In this document: positions 40,393 to 48,218 of the stretch, one piece after another
Position numbering within the stretch: the stretch's first letter is position 1
Layout of the letters: each line of letters opens with the position of its first letter
Source: Brachybacterium sillae
GTDB taxonomy: Bacteria > Actinomycetota > Actinomycetes > Actinomycetales > Dermabacteraceae
Direction of reading: 5' to 3'
Length of the DNA stretch: 64,000 nucleotides
NCBI RefSeq assembly: GCF_025028335.1
Contig: NZ_JAFEUW010000001.1
Location: forward strand, 1,798,001 to 1,862,000
Position numbers and translations under genes: made by a program
Notes under the pieces: generated by a model
What the model saw: the letters and a program-made list of their open reading frames with translations, nothing else
The model's database searches: none
Told to the model about the DNA's origin: nothing

Positions 40393-42094
40393 TCGAGATT
40401 TCACGGGGGTGTGGTCTCGACCGGCGGAATGAATGGCGAAAGGTGCTCCTGGCCTGGGATGATACGAGGTGTTGAGACCCGTACCCATCCGCTGGAAGGA
40501 GCACCTTTCAGGTGTCCCACCCTACCTTGTTCTTCTACCCCCGCCCGCGCGTGGACATCGCTGAGGTCCCCGCGGTCTCACACGCCGGCGCGGTGCTGCT
40601 GACCGACACGATCCACGCCACCGGCCTCGCCTCTTCGCTGCGGGAAGCACTGGCTCCTTGGACGAAACCGCTGGCCGAGCACCACGCGGCGAAGGTCCTG
40701 CTGGACCTCGCACTCACTCTCGCAATCGGCGGCGAGCACGCTTCGGATACTGATCTGCTGCGATGCGAACCGGACCTGTTCGGAGACGTCGCCTCGACCC
40801 CCACGATCTCCCGCACGCTCACCACCCTCGCCCAGGACGCGCCCACCGTGATCGAGGCGATCTCCCAGGCCCGCCGGGCCGCGCGGGAAAGAGCCTGGAC
40901 CCTCGCCGGAGCGCATTCCCCGGCTGCGGGGGTCAGTGCGAAGAACCCGCTGGTCGTCGACCTCGATGCCACCCTGATCAACGTCCACAGTGAGAAGGAG
41001 CAGGCCGCACCGACGTTCAAACGCGGCTTCGGATACCACCCTCTGTGCGCGTTCCTGGACCACGGCAGCGAAGGGACCGGGGAACCACTGGCGATCCACC
41101 TGCGCCCCGGCAACGCCGGCTCGAACACCGCCGCTGATCACATCACCGTCACCCGGCAGGCCCTCGCGCAGCTGCCTGCGGGCCTGCTGGCCCGGGGCGG
41201 GCGGGGGTCGAAGAAGATCCTGATCCGCACCGACGGAGCCGGCGGCACCAAGGACTTCCTGGCCTGGCTCCAGCGGCAGCGTCTGGCCTACTCAGTCGGG
41301 TTCACCCTCCCCGCGAACACCCCTGACCTGCTGGAACGTATCGATGAGGCGCAGGCGTGGACTCCCGCCTATGACACCGATACCGACGGGATCCGCGAGG
41401 GGGCGTGGGTGGCGGAGCTGACCGGACTGCTGGACCTGTCCGGGTGGCCTGCCGGGATGCGGGTGATCGTGCGGAAGGAACGTCCTCATCCTGGGGCGCA
41501 GCTGCGGATCACCGATCACGAGGGGATGCGCATCACCGCGTTCGCGACCAACTCCCCGCGCGGCCAGCTCCCGGTCTTGGAGCTGCGGCACCGTCGCCGT
41601 GCACGCTGCGAGGACCGGATCCGTAACGCCAAGGACATGGGCCTTGAGAAGTTCCCGTTGCAGGGCTTCGCGCAGAACCAGGTCTGGTGCCAGATCGTCC
41701 AGCTCGCCAGCGAGCTCGTCGCCTGGATGCAGACCATCGCGCTGACCGGCCATGATGCACGGAAGTGGGAGCCCAAACGGCTCCGCGCACGGCTGTTCGA
41801 GATCCCCGCGACCCTCGTGCGCCGCGCCCGGCACAAGGTCCTCCACCTCGCCGAACATGCACCCGAAGCCGTGAGGGTCCTGACCGGCGTCAACCGGCTC
41901 CGCACCACCGTCGCACAGACCTAACCCGGCGAGACCACCCGCCCCACCGACCAGCATCAACCTCTCGGGAGTGGAACCCGACCGCCCGCAACGGACACTG
42001 CGACGATCTGTCATACCCGAATGCCACAATCAGCAGCTCAACACCGGCAACGACGCCGACCGTCCCCGCTCACCAGCCCCATGAAACATCGAGG
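40393..42094 (+). mobile_element. IS1380-family element
   Basis: 1702 bp. Left end CCTCGAGATTTCACGGGG and right end (minus strand) CCTCGATGTTTCATGGGG are imperfect inverted repeats. CTAA is duplicated at 40389-40392 and 42095-42098, the 4-bp target duplication of the family. It inserted at the last codons of the IS1634 transposase. Confidence 0.9.
40512..41924 (+). CDS. IS1380-family transposase
   Basis: 470 residues starting MSHPTLFFYPRPRVDIAEVP. DDE blocks: NPLVVDLDATLINVHSEKEQ (Asp), KKILIRTDGAGGTKDFLAWL (Asp), and RRRARCEDRIRNAKDMGLEK (Glu), with the family's NQVWCQIVQLASELVAWMQ helix near the end. The frame appears complete and likely functional. Confidence 0.92.
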   Translation: MSHPTLFFYPRPRVDIAEVPAVSHAGAVLLTDTIHATGLASSLREALAPWTKPLAEHHAAKVLLDLALTLAIGGEHASDTDLLRCEPDLFGDVASTPTISRTLTTLAQDAPTVIEAISQARRAARERAWTLAGAHSPAAGVSAKNPLVVDLDATLINVHSEKEQAAPTFKRGFGYHPLCAFLDHGSEGTGEPLAIHLRPGNAGSNTAADHITVTRQALAQLPAGLLARGGRGSKKILIRTDGAGGTKDFLAWLQRQRLAYSVGFTLPANTPDLLERIDEAQAWTPAYDTDTDGIREGAWVAELTGLLDLSGWPAGMRVIVRKERPHPGAQLRITDHEGMRITAFATNSPRGQLPVLELRHRRRARCEDRIRNAKDMGLEKFPLQGFAQNQVWCQIVQLASELVAWMQTIALTGHDARKWEPKRLRARLFEIPATLVRRARHKVLHLAEHAPEAVRVLTGVNRLRTTVAQT

Positions 42095-42114
42095 CTAAAG
42101 AGGTCCAAGTCAGG

Positions 42115-42284
42115 TCTGGTGCAACCGCTACGGCCCCACCGAGCCGACCGGCCCGGGAGAGCCGCTCGAGGAGGAGAACCGCCGGCTCCGGCGAGAACTC
42201 GCCGAGGCGAGACGCGCGAACGAGATCCTGAAAGCCGCCTCGGCGTTTTTCGCAGCGGAACTCGACCGCCCCACGACGAAATGA
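42115..42284 (+). pseudogene. IS3-family orfA, second half
   Basis: Resumes in frame after the repeated 24 bases: CNRYGPTEPTGPGEPLEEEN, RRLRRELAEARRANEILKAA and the SAFFAAELDRP ending of OrfA. The TGA at 42282-42284 overlaps the ATG of orfB (42281). Confidence 0.85.
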
Positions 42285-42406
42285 TCGCGTCCATCGACAT
42301 GCATCGCGAACAGTTCGGGGTCGAGGCCATCTGCCGCATCCTCGGTGCGACAGAATGTGGGTTCATCACCTCCCGCGGATACCGGTCTGGAACGACAGCG
42401 AGATGA
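42281..42406 (+). pseudogene. IS3-family orfB, truncated
   Basis: MIASIDMHREQFGVEAICRI, then LGATECGFITSRGYR, normal for an IS3 OrfB N-terminus. Homology stops at about 42385 and the frame closes soon after, in the BCCT transporter gene read the other way. The catalytic rve domain is absent. Confidence 0.85.
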
Positions 42407-43415
42407 AGTTCTGCAGGTAGTAGCCGATGCCGGAGACGAAGTCGCGCAGCAAGAACAGCGTGGGCCCCAGGATCAGCACGGCGATCAGCAGCAGCGCCGC
42501 GAGCCCCATGTTCAGGTTCGACAGCATCTTGATGCCCTTGTCGAGCCCGCTGACGGCCGACAGCGTCGCGAGCGCCGTGATGACGAGCACCATGACGACC
42601 TTGAGCCACTCGGCGGTCTCCGGGAAGAGCCCCAGGTGGGCGAGGCCGGCGAAGATCTGGTTGACGCCGAAGCCGAGGGAGGTGGCGACACCGGCGACGG
42701 TGCCGACGATCGCGAGGATGTCGACGAGATCGCCGAGCCAGCCGTCGGTGCGGCGACCCAGCAGCGGTTCCAGGGCCCAGCGGATCGACACCGGGCGGCC
42801 GCGGCGGTGGATCGCGTAGGCCATGGCGAGGCCGACGACGACGTAGATCGCCCAGGCGTGCAGCCCCCAGTGCAGGAAGGTCTGGCCCATGGCTCGGCGG
42901 GCCCGCTCCTCATCGGCCATGCCGGCGATGTTCGGCGGGATGCTGCCCTCACCGGTGAAGAAGCTCAGCGGCTCCGCGGCGCCCCAGAACACCAGGCCGA
43001 TGCCCATGCCGGCGGCGAACAGCATGGCGAACCAGCTGAACAGCCCGTACTCGGGGGTGTCGTCGTCCGCTCCCGGGCGGATGTCCCCCAGCCGCGTGAA
43101 GGCGACGGTGAGGGCGAACAGCACGAAGGAGGCGACGGCCAGCACGTAGTACCAGCCGATGGAGTCGACGATGGTGGTGTTGATCGCACCGACCACCGCG
43201 CCGAACTGCGCGGGCAGCAGCAGCGCGAAGGCGACGGCCAGCAGGATCACGGCGGCGGAGACACCGAAGACGCCGCGCGCGAGCCCGTAGGGGCTCGGGG
43301 TGAGGGCGGGGGCGCCGGACCGGGCGGCGGAATGATCGCCTGACGGACGCGGTGTGGCGGGCGCGGGGGATGCAGAGGACGCGGACGGTGCGGGAGACGG
43401 TGGAACGGAGCTCAC
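42366..43415 (-). pseudogene. BCCT-family transporter, C-terminally truncated
   Basis: 349 residues from GTG 43415. The betaine/choline/carnitine transporter signature is visible: MGIGLVFWGAAEPLSFF, then WGLHAWAIYVVVGLAMAY and GFGVNQIFAGLAHLGLF, with WALEPLLGRRTDGWLGDLVD. BCCT proteins normally have 12 helices and 500 or more residues; here the reading frame ends at FISLSFQTGIRGR, after about the eighth helix, where it meets IS3 DNA. The remaining half is lost, so the protein is probably not functional. Confidence 0.85.
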
Positions 43416-43549
43416 GATGACTTCCGGGTCGGGGACGATTTGTCCACCCCCCTACGAGGCTTCTAACATGTCGCGCTGGGTGCACCGTGAATGACGTGAC
43501 CAGGGCAACGAGGGACGCCGCAGTTACCCCACGGCCCGGAGCCAGAGGC

Positions 43550-44428
43550 TCACAACCCCCGCAGCAGCTCCTCCACGACCGCCGCGGAACGTTCCGCGAC
43601 CACCTCGAGCTCCAGGTGGAACTGCTGGCCGGCCGCCGGTCCGCACAGGTCCGAGACGGTGCGCACGGCGAGGAACGGCACCCCCATCGCCTCGCAGGTG
43701 CGGGCGATCGCGGTGGTCTCCATATCGGCGGTGAGGGCCTCGGGGAAGCGCTCCCGCAGGGGTCCGGCGAGCGGTGCCGTGACGAAGGCGTCGCCGCTGA
43801 GCATGAGACCGGCGCGCACCGCCCCAGCGTCGAGCCCGCCGACGGTGTCCGAGCCCTCCGCGCCACCGCTGCCCGTGCCGGCCCCGTGGCGCAGGAGGTG
43901 GTCGGCTGCTGCTGTCGCGCGGTCGACGAGGGTCGGCTCGGCCTCGTGGCGGACCGGCCCACCGGGAACCTGTCCGGGCGCGTACCCGAAGGCGGTCGCA
44001 TCGGCCAGGGACCAGGTGAAGGCGCTACCGACCACGACGGTACCCACCTCGATGTCGGCGGCGAGGCCCCCGCAGGAGCCGGTGTCGATCACCAGACGAG
44101 GATGCTGGGTGAGGATCCCCCAGGTGGTGGCGGCGGTCGCGGCGGCGACGCCGATACCGCTGGTCAGCACGACGACCTCCTGCCCGGCGAGGCGCCCGGC
44201 ACGGGCGGAGGCCCCCGCGAGCGGGACGGGAATCGCCCGCGCCCCCTCCAGTCGCCGGTGCAGCGGCGCCGCCTCCTGTGCCATCGCGACGAGCACCAGG
44301 ACGGGGCCGCCGGGTGTCGGGGCCGCAGAGCCGGACGTGTCGGGCGTCGGGGCAGCGGAGGTGTCGGTCGGCGGGGTGTCGGGGGAAGCTGGAGTCGGGG
44401 TGCCGGGGGCGGGGATCGAGTCGGTCAC
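43550..44428 (-). CDS. mtnN: 5'-methylthioadenosine/S-adenosylhomocysteine nucleosidase-like protein
   Basis: 292 residues from GTG 44428. After a Pro/Thr/Ser-rich N-terminus (about residues 1-40), VLVLVAMAQEAAPLHRRLEG starts the nucleoside phosphorylase fold. Later SGIGVAAATAATTWGILTQH and DTGSCGGLAADIEVGTVVVG fit the SAH nucleosidase loops, and ADMETTAIARTCEAMGVPFL (M-E-T) binds the ribose, followed by VRTVSDLCGPA. The family cleaves MTA or SAH, or futalosine. The Thr/Pro-rich N-terminal tail is unusual. The convergent gene lies upstream of the start. Confidence 0.8.
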   Translation of the reverse strand: MTDSIPAPGTPTPASPDTPPTDTSAAPTPDTSGSAAPTPGGPVLVLVAMAQEAAPLHRRLEGARAIPVPLAGASARAGRLAGQEVVVLTSGIGVAAATAATTWGILTQHPRLVIDTGSCGGLAADIEVGTVVVGSAFTWSLADATAFGYAPGQVPGGPVRHEAEPTLVDRATAAADHLLRHGAGTGSGGAEGSDTVGGLDAGAVRAGLMLSGDAFVTAPLAGPLRERFPEALTADMETTAIARTCEAMGVPFLAVRTVSDLCGPAAGQQFHLELEVVAERSAAVVEELLRGL

Positions 44429-44510
44429 CGCGCCAGCGTACGGGGCGCACGCACCCCCCGCGGGTACGCTGGCGGGGATCGCCGAACCCCGCCGGGAAGG
44501 AGTCCGCTCG

Positions 44511-45422
44511 ATGGGCCGGATCGCCGACATCGTGACCACCGGGGCCCGGGCCGTGCGCAACGCCCCCGTGCCCGGACCCGTCTACACGCAGGGCCTGGCG
44601 GAGGCCCGCCGGGCGCTGCCGCCGGGCCGGGTGCAGAAGAAGCACGCGGTGGACGTCGAGATGATCGATCGCACCCGGTGCGTGTGGCTGGATCGCCACC
44701 TGGCCGCGGAGGGCGTGATCGTGCACCTGCACGGCGGCGCCTATGTGTCGGGCCCCTTCGGTGGGGACTGGGAGTGGCTCTCGGCGCAGGCCGAGGCCCG
44801 CCGCTGCGCCGGCCTGATGATCGACTACCGCGTCGGCCCCGACCATCAGCATCCCGTGGCGTTGGAGGACACCGAGGCGGCGTTGCGCGAGCTCGTGGCC
44901 CGCGGGGTGCTGGGGGAGGGCTGCTGGGTGCTCAGCGGCACGGATGCCGGCGGTGGGCTCGCGATGGTCCTCGCGCACCGCCACTGGAGCGGGGGCTCGC
45001 ACGCGCCCGCCCTTCCCCGCCCCGCCGGACTGCTGATCATGGCCGCGTGGATGGATCTGGAGCTCGCGAACCCCGGCATCACGGAGACCGGGCGCCGCGA
45101 TCCCGTGCACGAGCGCCGTCTGCTGCGGGCAGCGGCTGCCGCCTACGCGGGCCGGACCCCGCTGGATGACCCGGAACTGTCCCCGGCGAACGCCGACCTG
45201 AGCGGTCTGCCGCCGGTGCACCTGTCAGTCGGGACCCGCGACCTGTTCCTCACCGAGGACCGTGTGCTGCGGCTGCACCTCGAGGAGAACGGCGTCCAGG
45301 TGCGGTACCGGGAGGTCAATGGCCGCCTCGGCGGCCTGCCCTGGATGCGGCGCGGGGAGGACACCGCCCGATTGCTGCGGGAACAGGCCCAGTTCATCGG
45401 TTCCGTGATCGGCCGGCGCTGA
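44511..45422 (+). CDS. alpha/beta-hydrolase fold protein of the HSL group, catalytic residues apparently replaced
   Basis: 303 residues starting MGRIADIVTTGARAVRNAPV. The oxyanion motif VIVHLHGGAYVSG is clear and the fold continues through MIDYRVGPDHQHPVALEDT. The nucleophile elbow, normally G-D-S-A-G-G, reads LSGTDAGGGLAMVL, so the Ser position holds Asp. The position of the catalytic His near the end reads REVNGRLGGLPWMRRGEDTA with no His. The acid Asp (VHLSVGTRDLFLTED) remains. The protein probably lacks esterase activity, or uses another mechanism. GAAGGAG precedes the ATG at 44511. Confidence 0.78.
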   Translation: MGRIADIVTTGARAVRNAPVPGPVYTQGLAEARRALPPGRVQKKHAVDVEMIDRTRCVWLDRHLAAEGVIVHLHGGAYVSGPFGGDWEWLSAQAEARRCAGLMIDYRVGPDHQHPVALEDTEAALRELVARGVLGEGCWVLSGTDAGGGLAMVLAHRHWSGGSHAPALPRPAGLLIMAAWMDLELANPGITETGRRDPVHERRLLRAAAAAYAGRTPLDDPELSPANADLSGLPPVHLSVGTRDLFLTEDRVLRLHLEENGVQVRYREVNGRLGGLPWMRRGEDTARLLREQAQFIGSVIGRR

Positions 45423-45431
45423 GGCGTCGGA

Positions 45432-46151
45432 TCATCCCTCGACGACGACCAGCGTCGATCCGCCCTGCGGGAGCCTCCGCGGGCGCGGGGGCTGGTCATC
45501 GGCGGCTGTCAGCAACCCCCGCAGGAGCAGCGCTTGCGCGGTGATGTAGCAGGCCATGATCACCACGTCGGCATGGGGGAACCACGCCCCGGGCAGGAAC
45601 CACTTCATGGCGATCAACGTGCTGGACAACAGGAACAGGGAACTTCCCACCCAGGTCCACCCGTTCACCCCGGCGCCCAGGAAGGCCACCACCCCGAGCA
45701 TCAGCCCGTAGAGCAGCAGCATCGGCAGCCATCGCCCGGCCGCCCCGGGAAGGCAGGAGACCGCCAGTCCCAGCACCACCGCGGTGACAGGGATCGCCAG
45801 CAGGGTCCGCGACAGGCTCCGCTGCCGCCACCACAGGGGCAGCAGCGCCCCGGCGTACAGCATCAGCGTCCCGAGGAAGAGGGCCGCGGCCGCGGTGCGC
45901 CGGGCGTCTTCCGCGAGCGCCTGCGGGACCACATCCCCCAGGCCCGCCGCACCGATGGCCATCGCCGCCAGCACCAGGGTGCGGTTCCATCGGGGGCGGT
46001 GGGCCACCAGCACCAGCAGCAGCAGGGGCATCAGCAGCGGCTGCGTGGAGACGGCCAGGGAGGTGTGCCCGGCGCCGAGTGCGACGAGATGCACCAGAGC
46101 GACGGCGGCATACCCCGCCCACGCCCCGATCACCAGCCCGTTCGCCCGCAT
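45432..46151 (-). CDS. lysoplasmalogenase family (YhhN) membrane protein
   Basis: 239 residues, about eight hydrophobic helices; RPRWNRTLVLAAMAIGAAGLGDVVP and FLGTLMLYAGALLPLW are YhhN family blocks with the conserved G-D. This family includes lysoplasmalogenases, membrane enzymes cleaving vinyl ether lipids. Convergent with the hydrolase gene, ten bases away. Substrate assignment in this organism is not established. Confidence 0.75.
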   Translation of the reverse strand: MRANGLVIGAWAGYAAVALVHLVALGAGHTSLAVSTQPLLMPLLLLVLVAHRPRWNRTLVLAAMAIGAAGLGDVVPQALAEDARRTAAAALFLGTLMLYAGALLPLWWRQRSLSRTLLAIPVTAVVLGLAVSCLPGAAGRWLPMLLLYGLMLGVVAFLGAGVNGWTWVGSSLFLLSSTLIAMKWFLPGAWFPHADVVIMACYITAQALLLRGLLTAADDQPPRPRRLPQGGSTLVVVEG

Positions 46152-46277
46152 ACCGCGAACCTATGGCCCTTCGGAGGATCGCACGTCCACCGTGAGTCGG
46201 ATTTCCCCCGACGTACGGTCACGATCCGGTCTCGGCGTCCGTGGCGACGGACGCCGAGGCCGGCTGGACGATTCCGG

Positions 46278-48056
46278 TCACATGCGCTCGGGAGCCTGCA
46301 CCCCGAGGGCGTCGAGACCGTCGACCAGCACCCGCTCGGTGAGCTCCGCCAGCGCCAGCCGCCCCGCGCGGATCTCCTCGTCCGCCTCCTTGAGGATCGG
46401 GCAGGCCTCATAGAAGGCGGTGAACGCCTGCGCCGTGGCGAACAGGTACGCCGCCAAGCGGTGCGGCTCCCACTGCTCGGCGACGGCCTGCAGCGTCGGC
46501 GCGTGCTTCAGCAGCTGCAGCGCCAGGGCGCGCTCGGCGTCGTCCACCACCCGCGGCGCGACGACCGCCCCGTCGGCACCGGTCAGGGAGACCCCCAGCT
46601 CAGCGGCCCGGCGGCGGATCGACCGAATCCGCGCCACCGCGTACTGCAGGTACGGGGCGGTGTTGCCCTGCAGGGCGAGCATCCGATCGAGGTCGAAGAC
46701 GTAATCGGAGTCGTGCGCGGTGGACAGGTCGGCGTACTTCACGCCACCGATGCCGATCATGCGGGCGATCTCGGCGCGCTCGGCCTCCGGCAGGTCGGGC
46801 CGCAGCTCGTCGATCACGCCCTGCGCCTTGGCGACGGCCTCTTCCAGCAGCGCCATCAGGCGCAGGGAGGACCCGGAGCGGGTGCGCAGGATCTTGCCGT
46901 CCTCCCCGAGCACCGACCCGATCTTCACGTGCGTGGCCTCGACGTCCTCCGGCAGCCAGCCGGCCTCGCGGGCGGTCGTGAAGATCATCTGGAAGTGCAG
47001 CTCCTGCGCGGTCCCGACCACATAGGCGATGCGGTCGGCGTGCAGGTCATCGACCCGGTGGCGGATCGCCGCGAGATCGGTGGTGGCGTACCCGTAGCCG
47101 CCGTCGGACTTGCGGATGATCAGCGGCAGCGGCTCGCCGTCGCGGCCCGTGAAGCCGACGGGGAACACGCACAGCGCGCCATCGGACTCGCGGGCGATCC
47201 CCGCGCTCTCCAGGTCGGCGACGGTGCGCGGCAGGGCGTCGTTGTAGGTGGACTCCCCGGCCAGGTCGGCGTCGGTCAGGGTGACGTCCAGCAGCTCGTA
47301 GATGCGGTGGAAGTACTCCTTCGACATCCCCACCAGGCGCTCCCAGATGGCGAGCGTCTCCGGATCGCCCGACTGCAGCGTCGCGACGCGCTTGCGGGCG
47401 CGGGTGGCGAAGTCGCTGCCGTCGGCGGACGCCCCCTGCGTCTCCGCGGCGTCGAACTTCGCGCGAGCCGCCTGGTAGAAGGCGTTGGGATCGGTCTCCA
47501 GCAGCTTCGCCTCATCGCTGCCCTCGCCGACCTCCAGCAGGTGCTCGATGAGCATGCCGAAAGGGGTGCCCCAGTCACCGATGTGGTTCTGCCGGATCAC
47601 CGTGTGACCCAGCTTCTCCAGCGTGCGGGCGAGGGCGTCACCGACGACGGTGGTGCGCAGATGACCGACGTGCATCTCCTTGGCGACGTTCGGCGCCGAG
47701 TAGTCGATGACCACCCGCTGCGGCTCGAGGGCGGGGATCCCGAGGCGGTGATCGGCGGCGACCTCCGCGGTGCGGGCGGCGATCCAGTCGGTGCGCAGCC
47801 GGATGTTGAGGAAGCCGGGGCCGGCGATCTCGGGCGCCTCGGCGATGTCGTCCAGCTCCACCGCCTCGACGATGCGCTGAGCGACATCCCGCGGCTTCTG
47901 CCCCAGGCGCTTGGCCAGACCCATCGCCGCGTTGCACTGGAAGTCCGCGAACTGCGACGGGCGGATGATCGGATCGGCGGTGCGGTACTCCTCACCGAAG
48001 GCCGAAGCGAAGGCGGACTGGAAGCGCGCGGCGAGCGCCGTCTCGGGAGCGGTCAT
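46278..48056 (-). CDS. argS: arginyl-tRNA synthetase
   Basis: 592 residues. N-terminal additive domain, then VIDYSAPNVAKEMHVGHLRT, which carries the class I HxGH motif as HVGH. RQNHIGDWGTPFGMLIEHLL, DRIAYVVGTAQELHFQMIF and VKIGSVLGEDGKILRTRSGS are all conserved ArgRS blocks. The C-terminal anticodon-binding domain ends GLDALGVQAPERM. The length is normal. Essential gene, so this part of the window is normal chromosome. Confidence 0.96.
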   Translation of the reverse strand: MTAPETALAARFQSAFASAFGEEYRTADPIIRPSQFADFQCNAAMGLAKRLGQKPRDVAQRIVEAVELDDIAEAPEIAGPGFLNIRLRTDWIAARTAEVAADHRLGIPALEPQRVVIDYSAPNVAKEMHVGHLRTTVVGDALARTLEKLGHTVIRQNHIGDWGTPFGMLIEHLLEVGEGSDEAKLLETDPNAFYQAARAKFDAAETQGASADGSDFATRARKRVATLQSGDPETLAIWERLVGMSKEYFHRIYELLDVTLTDADLAGESTYNDALPRTVADLESAGIARESDGALCVFPVGFTGRDGEPLPLIIRKSDGGYGYATTDLAAIRHRVDDLHADRIAYVVGTAQELHFQMIFTTAREAGWLPEDVEATHVKIGSVLGEDGKILRTRSGSSLRLMALLEEAVAKAQGVIDELRPDLPEAERAEIARMIGIGGVKYADLSTAHDSDYVFDLDRMLALQGNTAPYLQYAVARIRSIRRRAAELGVSLTGADGAVVAPRVVDDAERALALQLLKHAPTLQAVAEQWEPHRLAAYLFATAQAFTAFYEACPILKEADEEIRAGRLALAELTERVLVDGLDALGVQAPERM

Positions 48057-48218
48057 GGTGTGAGCCTAGTGGGGTGGGCGGACGGAGCGCGGATCGCTCT
48101 GACCGGCGCGCCCCGCTCGCGTGCGCCGCTTCGCGCCCTAGACTCGCCCCGGACCGGTGGGTCCGCCGACGGATGGCCACGCCGGCACACCGGAGAGTCA
48201 GCAGGATGGACGGGGTCG

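Larger units (their letters stand above)
38762..42114 (+). mobile_element. IS1634-family element carrying an inserted IS1380
   Basis: Ends are CCTGACTTGGACCTCT at 38762-38777 and its exact complement at 42099-42114, perfect 16-bp inverted repeats. The element contains an IS1634-type transposase and, inserted just after its stop codon, an IS1380 element. Without the IS1380 the element would be about 1.65 kb. It lies in the orfA of an IS3 element with 24-bp target duplications. Confidence 0.9.

Noticed and set aside
38738..42138. 24-bp repeats as a homologous recombination scar
   Set aside because: They lie exactly outside perfect IS ends, which fits target duplication.
45534..48218. Very long rightward open frame running through the lysoplasmalogenase and argS genes
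   Set aside because: It is antisense to two clear genes; protein character begins only at the ATG at 48219.
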